DNA from: Paenibacillus paeoniae
GTDB taxonomy: Bacteria; Bacillota; Bacilli; Paenibacillales; Paenibacillaceae
Assembly (NCBI RefSeq): GCF_003388735.1
Contig: NZ_QUBQ01000002.1
Location: 682,001-746,000, forward strand
Direction: 5' to 3'
DNA length: 64,000 nt
Shown one piece after another: positions 42,432 through 50,734 of the stretch (its first letter is position 1; each line of letters begins with the position of its first letter). The notes beneath the pieces were generated by a model. It had not been told where the DNA came from and did no database searches. It saw only the letters and a list, made by a program, of their open reading frames with translations. The translations under genes were made by a program, and so were the position numbers.

Positions 42432-42957
42432 AGCTCCTCCTATATTTCTGCAGGCATATATTTCCTTCTCACAAGATTATAGGCCATCTCTACCGTCCAT
42501 TATCAGGTACAAAGTGACTAATTCAGGTATCCTGGGCTTTGCCCGTATGACACTCAAGTCGTCAGAATGAACGATTCCAGCGCCACTCCCTGTTCCTGCA
42601 AAAGATAACGAACGCCTTGATACGTCGCTTCAATCTCAACGATATCAAAGCAGAATCCAATCATTATAACCTATTACGCACAGAAAACGTCTCTCAGCCT
42701 AGGTTTCCTAGTCTAAAAGGCGCATGGCAATTTCTAAAGCCGCAGATGGGCAGGCATCTTCAAAATATATATAAAAAAGACCTGAAATTGTGGCGATCCC
42801 GTGAATTTTCTATTTTCAACATCTCTATTATACCATAAAATGACATAAAAACGAAGTATAGTTTCATGTTTGCACGGAGTGCTACAACTCCGTGGGACAC
42901 TCCAATTCTCACAAAAAGCAGGAGCTATTCCCGAAAGAATAGCTCCTGCTCCTTCTA
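42432..42957. other. Gene-poor interval between the lipoprotein gene and asd
   Basis: 526 nt with no convincing gene. A 36-codon minus-strand frame at 42554-42664 (MIGFCFDIVEIEATYQGVRY onward) has protein-like composition but no good ribosome binding site and may be the N-terminal scrap of a lost gene. A perfect 8-bp hairpin CACGGAGT-GCTACA-ACTCCGTG lies at 42874-42895. Confidence 0.4.
42913..42950 (-). terminator. Intrinsic terminator after asd
   Basis: On the minus strand AGCAGGAGCTATTC-TTTCGG-GAATAGCTCCTGCTTTTTGT, a 14-bp perfect stem plus T-run directly behind the stop codon. Confidence 0.9.
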
Positions 42958-44046
42958 TTACGCTTTAGGCTGAATATAACCTTCAGCTTTCAGCAGCTCG
43001 GCGATCAATACCGCGCCGCCTGCCGCGCCGCGAAGCGTGTTGTGCGAAAGTCCGACGAACTTGAAATCGTACAAGGAATCTTCGCGCAGTCTGCCTGCGG
43101 ATACGCCCATGCCGCCTTCGATGTTGCGGTCCTGGTTCGTCTGCGGTCTGTTCTCTTCCTCGAAGTAGGTGATGAACTGCTTAGGCGCGCTTGGAAGCTC
43201 CAGCTCCTGCGGGCGGCCTTTGAAGGATTTCCACAGTTCCAAAATTTGTTCTTTCGAAGGTTTGTTCTCGAATGATACGAATACGGTAGCCAAGTGTCCG
43301 TCCGTTACAGGAACGCGAATACACTGGGTTGTAATATGCGGCTCACTTGCTTTCACAATCGCGCCGTCCTCTACGCTGCCCCAGATGCGAAGCGGCTCCT
43401 GCTCGCTCTTCTCTTCCTCGCCGCCGATGTATGGAATCACGTTGTCGAGCATTTCCGGCCAGTCCGTGAAGTTTTTGCCTGCGCCGGAGATCGCTTGATA
43501 AGTCGAAGCGACAACCGTCTTTGGCTTGAACGCTTGCAGCGCATGCAGCATCGGTACGTAGCTTTGGATCGAGCAGTTCGGTTTTACGGCGATGAAGCCA
43601 GTCTCTGTGCCCAGACGTTTGCGCTGAGCAGCAATTACGTCCAGATGACCCGGGTTAATCTCTGGAATCACCATCGGCACATCCGCTGTCCAGCGGTGAG
43701 CGGAGTTATTCGAGACGACAGGCGTTCCTGTCTTCGCATACGCTTCTTCCAGCGCCTTGATTTCATCCTTCTTCATATCTACCGCACAGAAGATAAAGTC
43801 GACGTCAGCCGCGACTTCTTCTACTTTGGAAGCATCCTGTACGACGATGGACTTTACCTCTTCCGGAATCGGCGTGTCCAGCTTCCATCTGCCCTGTACG
43901 GATTGCTCATATGTCTTGCCCGCCGAGCTTGCACTAGCGGCGATCGCCGTTACTTTAAACCAAGGATGTCCATCCAGCAGCTGTACGAAGCGCTGCCCAA
44001 CCATTCCCGTACCACCGACAATGCCAACTTTCAGTAATTGTGCCAT
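42958..44046 (-). CDS. asd: Aspartate-semialdehyde dehydrogenase (archaeal/fungal-type)
   Basis: 362 aa. It reduces aspartyl phosphate to aspartate semialdehyde with NADPH, the branch point to lysine/diaminopimelate, threonine and methionine. Rossmann motif VGIVGGTGMVGQRFVQLL; catalytic Cys in VKPNCSIQSYVP; YQAISGAGKNFTDWPEMLDNVIPYIGGEEEKSE; general-base His region THCIRVPVTDGHLAT-like (here TTQCIRVPVTDGHLAT). The KPNCSIQ and IGGEEEK forms place it with the archaeal/fungal-like group rather than the usual E. coli type. GGAGG precedes the ATG. It is transcribed alone behind a T-box leader. Confidence 0.94.
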   Translation of the reverse strand: MAQLLKVGIVGGTGMVGQRFVQLLDGHPWFKVTAIAASASSAGKTYEQSVQGRWKLDTPIPEEVKSIVVQDASKVEEVAADVDFIFCAVDMKKDEIKALEEAYAKTGTPVVSNNSAHRWTADVPMVIPEINPGHLDVIAAQRKRLGTETGFIAVKPNCSIQSYVPMLHALQAFKPKTVVASTYQAISGAGKNFTDWPEMLDNVIPYIGGEEEKSEQEPLRIWGSVEDGAIVKASEPHITTQCIRVPVTDGHLATVFVSFENKPSKEQILELWKSFKGRPQELELPSAPKQFITYFEEENRPQTNQDRNIEGGMGVSAGRLREDSLYDFKFVGLSHNTLRGAAGGAVLIAELLKAEGYIQPKA

Positions 44047-44127
44047 AAGATTTATCTCCTCCTAAGTAGTATCCACTCGTCATGTCTGTCTTATTATTAC
44101 ATGTCATCCGCTATACTTTCGGAACAA

Positions 44128-44430
44128 TAAAAAAAATCCCACCCCCAAGACTGCTATCAGTCTCAGGGACGAGATTGGATTCTCGCGGTACCACCCTAGA
44201 TTCGCGTATATGTCGCCATATCCGCCTCTTCAAGTACGGCATGAACGGACCATGCTTATACTCTAGCTCTGTAACAGGAGCTCCTGGCACACCACCCCCT
44301 GTAACGATTACAGGTTCCGATGCGCTGCTCTGAGTCTTTTTTCGATCATGGTTTCTTTACTCCTTTTCAGCTGCCGGAGCTCTCTGCGAAAGAATGGTCC
44401 ATCATCTACTCGTCTCTTCATCGCATTTCT
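44128..44430 (-). promoter_or_regulatory. T-box riboswitch controlling asd
   Basis: On the minus strand the T-box sequence AGGGTGGTACCGCG is exact (44184-44197). It is followed by a terminator hairpin (CCCTGAGACTG...CAGTCTTGGGG, 44137-44169) and a T8 run (44129-44136). Upstream, GACGAG, AGAGAG and GGCAGCTGAAAA mark stem I (about 44344-44420). The T-box pairs with the free CCA end of uncharged tRNA and prevents termination. In the 3' strand of stem I the adjacent triplets ACC (44350-44352) and ATG (44347-44349) are both possible specifiers, pointing to threonine or methionine. I cannot decide between them by eye. Confidence 0.9.
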
Positions 44431-44506
44431 TGTGATTTATCTTATCAAGTATCAGGCCGCAGGTAAACCTTCTTTTTCAAAAAAGTAAAAATTTTTGTGT
44501 AATCCA

Positions 44507-45061
44507 TTAGTGGAAGATCAAATACCAGTAGATCGCAACCTCTGTACTATCCTTATGCAGACCGCGATAAACGCGTGTATCGAATCCGCCGATGATAAAG
44601 CCGCAGCTTTCGTACAAGCGGCAAGCGCGCACATTATGATTTTGCGTCTCCAGCATAATACCGGGCATTCCACCGTCTTTTGCCCATTGAATAGCCTGCT
44701 CCACCAGCCGCCGTCCGATGCCGCCGCCCCTATGATTTGCATCCACCGCAATATCCTCGATTAGCGCATACCGATTCCAATTCCGCTTCAGTATGATGCG
44801 TCCGACAGCTTGATTCCCGGCGTAAGCCACATATAGAGTCTTATCGGCATGATCGATATAGTCCGCCATATCCTCTTCTTCCGTCGCTTCTTTTGCCGAG
44901 ACCTCTGCATAGCTTTTCACATAACTCGGTATTTCTTGCACGGTATAGCTAATTTCCCCATCCTTCATGGAGAGAAGGAGAGCCGAATTCACCGTAAAGC
45001 GGTCATCGATATCCTTCCACGTATCGCCATCGTCCATCGTCAGCCTTCGAATGTCGATCAT
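44507..45061 (-). CDS. GNAT acetyltransferase, streptothricin-acetyltransferase-like
   Basis: 184 aa. GNAT fold with acetyl-CoA motif DIAVDANHRGGGIGRRLVEQAI at about 105-126 and MLETQNHNVRACRLYESCGF. The C-terminal end GGFDTRVYRG...EVAIYWYLIF and the N-terminal half resemble SatA/Sat4-type streptothricin N-acetyltransferases, which acetylate the beta-lysine of the drug. Antibiotic specificity is suggested, not shown. GGGAGGG precedes the ATG. Single gene. Confidence 0.8.
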   Translation of the reverse strand: MIDIRRLTMDDGDTWKDIDDRFTVNSALLLSMKDGEISYTVQEIPSYVKSYAEVSAKEATEEEDMADYIDHADKTLYVAYAGNQAVGRIILKRNWNRYALIEDIAVDANHRGGGIGRRLVEQAIQWAKDGGMPGIMLETQNHNVRACRLYESCGFIIGGFDTRVYRGLHKDSTEVAIYWYLIFH

Positions 45062-45269
45062 CCGGTTCCCTCCCTGTAATGCTTATGTCGATATATTTTT
45101 CCACTTGCAAGTATTCCAGTTTCTTCTATAATCAAAATATTATGAAGCAGATTCAACGATCACTTTGCTGGCGATGCCTTCGGTAAAATCAGTTCCTAAC
45201 GATAGACCAATGTGGAATCAGCCTGCGATAACGATGAAAGATTGCTTCCAGATACGGAGAGAACCTGTC

Positions 45270-45450
45270 CTAACGGTCACTACTGACCATTAGAGGCTGA
45301 TTTTTACCTATTCTCGATTCTAAAGGACATCCCCGGCCATTAGAAGGCGTTTCCCCCTTAATCGCCCCATTTTCAGCCTGTAAGGGACATACGTGACAGT
45401 TACAATCTCCATTCGATACATTTCCGCTTCTAACGGACAGCGATGTCCAT
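45270..45450. repeat. Four palindromic intergenic repeat units
   Basis: TAACGGTCAC...TGACCATTA (45271-45292), TAAAGGACAT...GGCCATTA (45321-45342), TAAGGGACAT...TGACAGTTA (45381-45402) and TAACGGACAG...TGTCCAT (45431-45450). Each is an imperfect palindrome of TAANGGNCA with its complement, and the starts are 50, 60 and 50 bp apart. The rest of the 429-nt gap (45062-45490) is featureless apart from the GNAT promoter region. Confidence 0.7.
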
Positions 45451-45490
45451 GATGTTGATGACTCTGCTATGAAGAAGGGACACAACCCCG

Positions 45491-46363
45491 TTATTTATCC
45501 GTCAAACTGGCCGTAACGACCGTTTGAGACAACTCATTATTGCTGACTTTGATATGAATAAATCTCGTCGTGATATTGCCATCGCGATCTGTAATGATGA
45601 TTGTAACGGTATCCTCCGTCAGTTCTTCCGGGTAGTCATCCAGTTGAATATGACCTATCCCCGACAGACTGCCCGCTGCCATTTCCCTTTCTTCTGCTGT
45701 TCCTTTAGGCGGCGGTGCCATTCCAGCCCCGAGAAAACGTGAAAAATTATTTTCTGAAGCCCACTGATGCATATTCCACGCGGTCCAGCGATACCATATC
45801 TCACCGTAATCCGTAAAATCTTCATCAAAGGTCATCGTCATCTTCTTATCGTACAGTAGACTGAAATCGGCAATGGAAATCTGCCGCTCCTCATCAAAAG
45901 TTTGATAATATTCGTCATTCCAATATTTCTCATGCTGTGTTTTCGTCCAATCAGCGGCGTACAAGTACTCGTTTTCGGCAGATATTTCGATTTTGGCGAT
46001 ATTGTCGCCTTCGATATAAAATTCTAACCCCGGACGAGAATCGACGTTGCTAACCGTTGTACTGAATTGATCCCGGCTGTTCTGACGATCCGCAAGCTTG
46101 AAGCTATGTGCTTCTTCACCGACTTTAAGATAAATGGCGTATGCTGGCGCTGCTCCTCCAAAAGAACCGCTCAAAAAAACGGCCAAAGCCAGTACAAAGC
46201 ACGCCGCAGGCGCAGCCCACCATATGTATCGACGCCTTACAGGCCGCGCCTCGTTAGCAACCGAAGATTGCTTGTGGTTCACGAGATAACTCCTCATCCT
46301 CTTCTTCTGAATCTCGTCTGGCGACATATTTTCAAATAATGAATTCAATTCTTCTTTACTCAT
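45491..46363 (-). CDS. Membrane anti-sigma factor-like protein
   Basis: 290 aa from the ATG at 46363 (GGGGG 9 nt upstream; ATG at 46372 possible). A cytoplasmic N-terminal helix pair (MSKEELNSLFENMSPDEIQKKRMRSYLV) is followed by one transmembrane helix (about 46-66) and an extracellular domain of about 220 residues with no family I recognise. It overlaps the end of the ECF sigma gene by 8 nt, the usual order for a sigma factor and its anti-sigma. The call rests on this context plus topology. Confidence 0.78.
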   Translation of the reverse strand: MSKEELNSLFENMSPDEIQKKRMRSYLVNHKQSSVANEARPVRRRYIWWAAPAACFVLALAVFLSGSFGGAAPAYAIYLKVGEEAHSFKLADRQNSRDQFSTTVSNVDSRPGLEFYIEGDNIAKIEISAENEYLYAADWTKTQHEKYWNDEYYQTFDEERQISIADFSLLYDKKMTMTFDEDFTDYGEIWYRWTAWNMHQWASENNFSRFLGAGMAPPPKGTAEEREMAAGSLSGIGHIQLDDYPEELTEDTVTIIITDRDGNITTRFIHIKVSNNELSQTVVTASLTDK

Positions 46364-46895
46364 ACCCCTCATCCCCCATCTGCAATTTCAGACGTTTCCG
46401 CGCGCTTCTCATCTGTGACTTCACCGTGTTAGGATTCAGCTTTAACATAACAGCGATTTCGGCTACTTTATAACCTTCGTAATAATGCAGGTACAGGATC
46501 AATCTGTACGATGATGGCAACTTACGCAGGTTGTCCTCGAGCTCACGGCTCTCAAGGGGGGTTGCCCCAACCAGTTCCAGCGTGCTCGGATCGAGGTCTA
46601 CGACTTTTTTCTTCCACCATTTGCGATGCAAATCACGACAATGATTCCGGGCGGTCACGATCAACCATGCTTTCTCATGCTCGGCGTCGGCGAATGGCTT
46701 TCCGCTTTCCATCAACTTGACGAACACCGACTGCGCCGCATCTTCCGCATCCTGCTTGTTGCCCATAAGCGAATAGCATACCCTGTACACCGTATCGATG
46801 TGCCGGTCATACACATCAGGAATTGCTCTTTCCATACCATCAGTCTGGTTATTATCAACATGGTTATGGTGTACGACTAACGAGGATATTTTCAC
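46356..46895 (-). CDS. ECF-type RNA polymerase sigma factor
   Basis: 179 aa, starting at GTG (46895) with AGGAGG upstream. Sigma region 2 (VYDRHIDTVYRVCYSLMGNKQDAEDAAQSVFVKLM) and region 4 (LRKLPSSYRLILYLHYYEGYKVAEIAVMLKLNPNTVKSQMRSARKRL) are clear; regions 1 and 3 are absent as in ECF factors. With its anti-sigma partner it should answer an envelope signal. No conserved target promoter could be assigned. Confidence 0.93.
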   Translation of the reverse strand: MKISSLVVHHNHVDNNQTDGMERAIPDVYDRHIDTVYRVCYSLMGNKQDAEDAAQSVFVKLMESGKPFADAEHEKAWLIVTARNHCRDLHRKWWKKKVVDLDPSTLELVGATPLESRELEDNLRKLPSSYRLILYLHYYEGYKVAEIAVMLKLNPNTVKSQMRSARKRLKLQMGDEGYE

Positions 46896-47076
46896 CCTGT
46901 TCTCCTCCTTTCCCCCTTAACACGATACAAGAGGCCAAATGGTTTTCCGTTCGACCGTAATATTTGAACATTTTCTGATAACTGGAAATCAATATTTTCC
47001 TTCCATTATGATCGGTTGTAATGAAAAGCGCTAACTCTGCCTGATGGAACAGTAGCTTGTCCCCTTCCCCGGCCAT

Positions 47077-47107
47077 TAAAAAAAGCATCCAGTTCGATAG
47101 GATGCTT
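47077..47107 (-). terminator. Intrinsic terminator of the organosulfur operon
   Basis: On the minus strand AAGCATCC-TATCGAACT-GGATGCTTTTTTTAA, 21 nt past the last small reading frame. Confidence 0.88.
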
Positions 47108-47127
47108 TGGTTCATATAATTATTGGA

Positions 47128-47316
47128 TCAATCCTTTTCTTCTGATTGCGTATGACCAGAAATAATTCCCCCGCTTTCCACTCCATGTTTCTCAGCAAAA
47201 TGAATATCGCAAATAGGATCTGATCCCATTGCTCTTCCCAAACCTCTGCAGAGCCTCAAAAGGACAATCGATGCTTCTAAAGTACACGCTAACATAGCGA
47301 TGAATCCAACGATCAA
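47128..47316 (-). CDS. Possible small membrane-type ORF, or 3' part of a frameshifted gene
   Basis: 62 aa if started at TTG (47316), which overlaps the stop of the preceding 39-codon frame. One hydrophobic segment (IVGFIAMLACTLEASIVLL) followed by a polar tail with two Cys and several His (CDIHFAEKHGVESGGIISGH). No family recognised. The frame stays open upstream of the TTG to a TAG near 47377 and reads QSRDEFNKLFWNGGIAIQRA, so it may be the tail of a longer frame-disrupted gene. Confidence 0.35.
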   Translation of the reverse strand: MIVGFIAMLACTLEASIVLLRLCRGLGRAMGSDPICDIHFAEKHGVESGGIISGHTQSEEKD

Positions 47317-47432
47317 CGCCCTTTGAATGGCAATCCCGCCATTCCAGAATAGTTTATTGAACTCGTCCCTAGACTGCTAAAAGAGGCTGCGAGAGCTAGC
47401 CATAGAGCTAACCGCCACAACCTCTTTTTCAT
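47313..47432 (-). CDS. Short ORF with signal-like N-terminus after the TauD-family gene
   Basis: 39 aa. MKKRLWRLALWLALAASFSS is a basic plus hydrophobic signal-like start; the rest (LGTSSINYSGMAGLPFKGR) is short and Gly/Ser-rich. CAGGAG lies 11 nt before the ATG. It sits 37 nt past the TauD-family stop and before the operon terminator. It might be a genuine small peptide or the start of a broken gene continued at 47128-47316. Confidence 0.4.
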   Translation of the reverse strand: MKKRLWRLALWLALAASFSSLGTSSINYSGMAGLPFKGR

Positions 47433-47469
47433 AGTGGGCGTCTCCTGCGTCTCACACCAACTTACAAGC

Positions 47470-48408
47470 TTAAGCTGATTCCGCTTCGGATGACTGCTGT
47501 TCAGCCGACTTATAAAGGGCAACGCTGCGTCGTCCATCGATGCTCACCGGAACATCGCCGTCTACCGTCACGCGGCGTACTACACGATGTTGATCGCCAT
47601 AATCATTAACGGCGTAATGCTGTGTCGCCCGGTTATCCCAGATAACCACATCGCCTGCGGACCACCGCCAGCGAACGGTGTTTTCCAGCTTGGTCACATG
47701 GTTTTGCAGCAGGTTGAAGAGCTGGGCGGAGTCCGCCTTGGACAAGCCGATAATTTGCTTCACGAAGTGCCCCAGTAACAAGGTCCGCTCTCCTGTCTCC
47801 GGATGGACGCGGACGACCGGATGCTCCGTCTCATAAAGCGTGGACCTGAACACTTCCCTATGATAGCGCTGAGCTTCCTCAGAGACATGGTTGCGCTGTG
47901 CCGCATAATCGTAGTCATTGCTATGAACGGCCCATAATCCGTTCACCAATTGCTTCAAATCATCCGGCAGCCCTTCATAAGCTGCCGCTGTATTCGCCCA
48001 GACCGTATCCCCTCCGGATTGGGGTATAACAACTGCCCGCAACACCGACGCCTGCGGATAAGCATCAACAAAGGAAACGTCGGTATGCCAGGAATCAGCT
48101 CTGCCGCCATGAGCGGAGTTCAGCTCCAGCACGTATTCGGTGCCCTGCTTGATCGGAACGGTAGGATGAGCGACTGGGTCGCCAAGCTGCTGGGCGAAGG
48201 CCTCTTGTCCAGCATCGTCCAGATGCTGCTGATCTCGCAAGAAGATAACCTTATACTTCAGCAGCGCTTCGCGAAGCTCCGTCAGTGTCTCCTGGGAAAG
48301 TTCGGCCCCAAGTCGAACGCCTCTAATCTCCGCTCCAATACGACCTGCTACCGGATGAATCGATAATTGCGCTTCTTGTTTCTGAATCGATTGCTCTGCT
48401 TTGCTCAT
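47470..48408 (-). CDS. TauD/TfdA-family Fe(II)/2-oxoglutarate dioxygenase
   Basis: 312 aa. Oxygenolytic desulfonation enzyme family: uses 2-oxoglutarate and O2 to hydroxylate the carbon next to the sulfonate or sulfate, releasing sulfite or sulfate. The iron ligands are His108 and Asp110 (WHTDVSF) and His264 (RATQHYAVNDYG); the 2-oxoglutarate Arg is in HRVVRRVTVDGD. SGGDTVWANTAAAYEGLP is typical of the TauD/AtsK group. Its place in an operon with a sulfonate-type ABC importer and a flavin monooxygenase points to use of organic sulfur. Taurine versus alkyl sulfate as substrate cannot be decided. Confidence 0.9.
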   Translation of the reverse strand: MSKAEQSIQKQEAQLSIHPVAGRIGAEIRGVRLGAELSQETLTELREALLKYKVIFLRDQQHLDDAGQEAFAQQLGDPVAHPTVPIKQGTEYVLELNSAHGGRADSWHTDVSFVDAYPQASVLRAVVIPQSGGDTVWANTAAAYEGLPDDLKQLVNGLWAVHSNDYDYAAQRNHVSEEAQRYHREVFRSTLYETEHPVVRVHPETGERTLLLGHFVKQIIGLSKADSAQLFNLLQNHVTKLENTVRWRWSAGDVVIWDNRATQHYAVNDYGDQHRVVRRVTVDGDVPVSIDGRRSVALYKSAEQQSSEAESA

Positions 48409-48507
48409 CTCATTACCTCCATTTGTGTTCCCTTCAGCAAGGGTTAATGACTGAACTCCTTCAACGATACGTTCTTCCGTTATACATTTACCCTGTAAGC
48501 TTTACGC

Positions 48508-49860
48508 TTATTGCGAGATGGCGGCAGCCGTCGCAGCAGGAATAACAGGATGGTTCGGCCGCTGCAAGCCCAGGTTTCCACGCAGCGTATTGCCTTCATA
48601 CTCGGTGCGGAATAATCCTCGGCGCTGCAACTCCGGTATGACGCTTTCGGCGAATTCATCCAGACCGCCCGGCAAGTATGGCGGCATGACATTGAAGCCG
48701 TCCGCGCCGTCCGATACGAACCATTCCTCAAGCTGATCAGCGATCTGCGTTGCCGTGCCGGCATACGTACGGTGGCCCCGACCTCCCGCAAGCCGGTGAA
48801 GCAGTTGGCGAATCGTGAGCTGCTCCCGCTCGGCCAAATCCACAACCAGTTGGAAGCGGCTTTTATTTCCGTTGATGTCTTCCAGCTTCGGCAGTTCTGG
48901 CAATGGTCCGTCCAGCGGATAAGTGTATAAATCAACGCCCAGCATATTAGACAGCTGATTCAGCCCGTATTCCGGCACCGTCAGCTCGTTGATCTCCTGC
49001 TCCTTCTCTTTCGCTTCGCTCTCCGTCACACCGATAATCGGGCAGATGCCCGGCAGAATGAGCAGCTGATCCGGCGTTCTGCCGTAGCGCAGCAGCCTGC
49101 CTTTCACATCTCCATAGAATTGCTGCGCTTCCACCAGCGTCTGCTGCGCCGTGAAGATTGCCTCCGCATACTGCGCAGCGAATTCCTTGCCGTCATCGGA
49201 GGAGCCTGCCTGAACAAGCACAGGATATCCTTGAGGTGGACGGGGAATATTGAGCGGCCCCCGAACTTGGAAGTGCTCGCCATTATGCGAGATCGGCCCT
49301 ACCTTTTGCGGATCGGCGAAGACGCCAGAGTCCCGGTCGATAATTAGCGCATCGTCCTGCCAGCTGTCCCACAGCGCCGTCGTCACATCGAGGAACTCTT
49401 TGGCCCGTTCATAACGCTTCGCATGCTCCGGATGCGTATCGCGATTGAAGTTATGCGCCTCGTGGATACTGCCTGACGTTACGATATTCCAGCCCGCGCG
49501 GCCATTGCTGATATGATCAAGCGAAGCGAACTTTCGTGCCACATGGAAGGGTTCATTGTATGTCGTCGATACGGTGCCGATCAGGCCGATATGCTCCGTT
49601 ACCGCAGCTAAAGCCGACAACAAAGTGAACGGCTCCAATCCGACAAAAGCCCCGTGCTTCACATGTTTGTTGATCGCCAGTCCATCGGCTAAGAAGACAG
49701 AATCGAACTTTGCCGCCTCCGCCGTCTGGGCCAGCCGCTGATAATGCTTCAGATCGGTAATCCGCTCCGGCTCGGTTCCCTTATATCTCCAGGCCGCCTC
49801 ATGATGACCGACATTCATAATAAACAGGTTCAAATGCAATTGCCGTTGTGTCTTTCCCAT
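48508..49860 (-). CDS. LLM-class flavin-dependent monooxygenase (NtaA/SnaA/DszA type)
   Basis: 450 aa from the ATG at 49860. TIM-barrel flavin monooxygenase using FMNH2 from a separate reductase. Motifs are HHEAAWRYKG, KFDSVFLADGLA, HISNGRAGWNIVTS (a signature of the NtaA/SnaA/DszA/SoxA group), GPLNIPRPPQGYPVLVQAGSSDDGKEFAAQYAEAIFTA and VVDLAEREQLTIRQLLHRLAGGRGHRTYAGT. Members oxidise nitrilotriacetate, dibenzothiophene sulfone or alkyl sulfur compounds. The operon supports sulfur scavenging. No flavin reductase gene is seen in the window. Confidence 0.9.
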   Translation of the reverse strand: MGKTQRQLHLNLFIMNVGHHEAAWRYKGTEPERITDLKHYQRLAQTAEAAKFDSVFLADGLAINKHVKHGAFVGLEPFTLLSALAAVTEHIGLIGTVSTTYNEPFHVARKFASLDHISNGRAGWNIVTSGSIHEAHNFNRDTHPEHAKRYERAKEFLDVTTALWDSWQDDALIIDRDSGVFADPQKVGPISHNGEHFQVRGPLNIPRPPQGYPVLVQAGSSDDGKEFAAQYAEAIFTAQQTLVEAQQFYGDVKGRLLRYGRTPDQLLILPGICPIIGVTESEAKEKEQEINELTVPEYGLNQLSNMLGVDLYTYPLDGPLPELPKLEDINGNKSRFQLVVDLAEREQLTIRQLLHRLAGGRGHRTYAGTATQIADQLEEWFVSDGADGFNVMPPYLPGGLDEFAESVIPELQRRGLFRTEYEGNTLRGNLGLQRPNHPVIPAATAAAISQ

Positions 49861-49900
49861 TCTCCCTCTACCCCTTCCATTTGCCAGCATATCGCTGAAT

Positions 49901-50734
49901 CTAATCTCTTACGTTCTGCTTCCAGCCAGTCAGCCGTTTCTCCAACGTCACCAGCAAATAGTTCACAATGAGGCCAATAACAGAAATCGTAATAATGCCC
50001 GCGTACATCTCGGTGATCAAAAAGCTGAACTGAGCGTATTGGATCAAATAACCCAGCCCCGAGGTCGCGCCTACCATCTCAGCCGCCACCAGCACCAGAA
50101 TGGAGCTGGCTCCCGCCTGTCTAATGCCGACGAAGATCGTAGGGATCGAAGCCGGAACAATCACTTTGCGGAAAAGACTGATAGCATTCAGCCCCATGGA
50201 ACGGGCCGACTTGATAAGCAGCGGATCGACGTTCTTCACCCCGCTAATCGTATTGAGCAGCAACGGGAAGATACATGCGTAGAACACGATTGCCACCTTC
50301 GACGTCTCGCCAAGACCGAGCAGCAAGATGAATACCGGCAGAATAGCCAGTGCAGCTGTATTGCGCATCAATTCCAGGAACGGATTCAAATATTCAGCGA
50401 CCGGCCTCCACCATCCGATGGCAAGACCAAGCGGAATGCTGACCGCAATAGCGAGCAAGAGGCCGCCGATGGAGCGCGTCAGACTGGCAACCGTATGGTC
50501 AAGCAGATCACCCGACAGCAGCAGTTGCCACCATGTCGCGAGTACCTTGGAGATAGGCGGAAAAAACGTAATATTGATAATGCCAAGCCTCGGCGTAATT
50601 TCCCAGATCGCCAGTAGGACTACAATCACAATCGATTTTTTGAACAGCTTGCGCAGAGCGGCGAATGACCAGCGCACAGCGTCTACATTTTTTGCTTTAG
50701 GCCAGGCCAGCTCTCCCACTCTTCCATTAGCCAT
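49901..50734 (-). CDS. ABC transporter permease (SsuC type)
   Basis: 277 aa from the ATG at 50734 (AAAGGAG 9 nt upstream). Six transmembrane helices. The EAA loop is LIKSARSMGLNAISLFRKVIVPASIPTIFVGIRQAGASSILVLVAAEMVGATSGLG. It overlaps the ATPase gene by 8 nt. Third gene of the organosulfur operon. Confidence 0.9.
   Translation of the reverse strand: MANGRVGELAWPKAKNVDAVRWSFAALRKLFKKSIVIVVLLAIWEITPRLGIINITFFPPISKVLATWWQLLLSGDLLDHTVASLTRSIGGLLLAIAVSIPLGLAIGWWRPVAEYLNPFLELMRNTAALAILPVFILLLGLGETSKVAIVFYACIFPLLLNTISGVKNVDPLLIKSARSMGLNAISLFRKVIVPASIPTIFVGIRQAGASSILVLVAAEMVGATSGLGYLIQYAQFSFLITEMYAGIITISVIGLIVNYLLVTLEKRLTGWKQNVRD

Noticed and set aside
42617..42838. A 73-codon plus-strand gene
   Set aside because: No ribosome binding site and a low-complexity, Arg/Lys/Ser-rich translation with no recognisable fold. 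The AT-rich stretch looks non-coding.
45270..45450. CRISPR array
   Set aside because: The repeat units are imperfect palindromes of about 20-25 nt with unequal spacing, only four copies, and no cas genes nearby.
46864..47115. An 83-codon minus-strand frame overlapping the sigma-factor start
   Set aside because: Its beginning is the operon terminator hairpin and its end overlaps the ECF sigma gene; no ribosome binding site.
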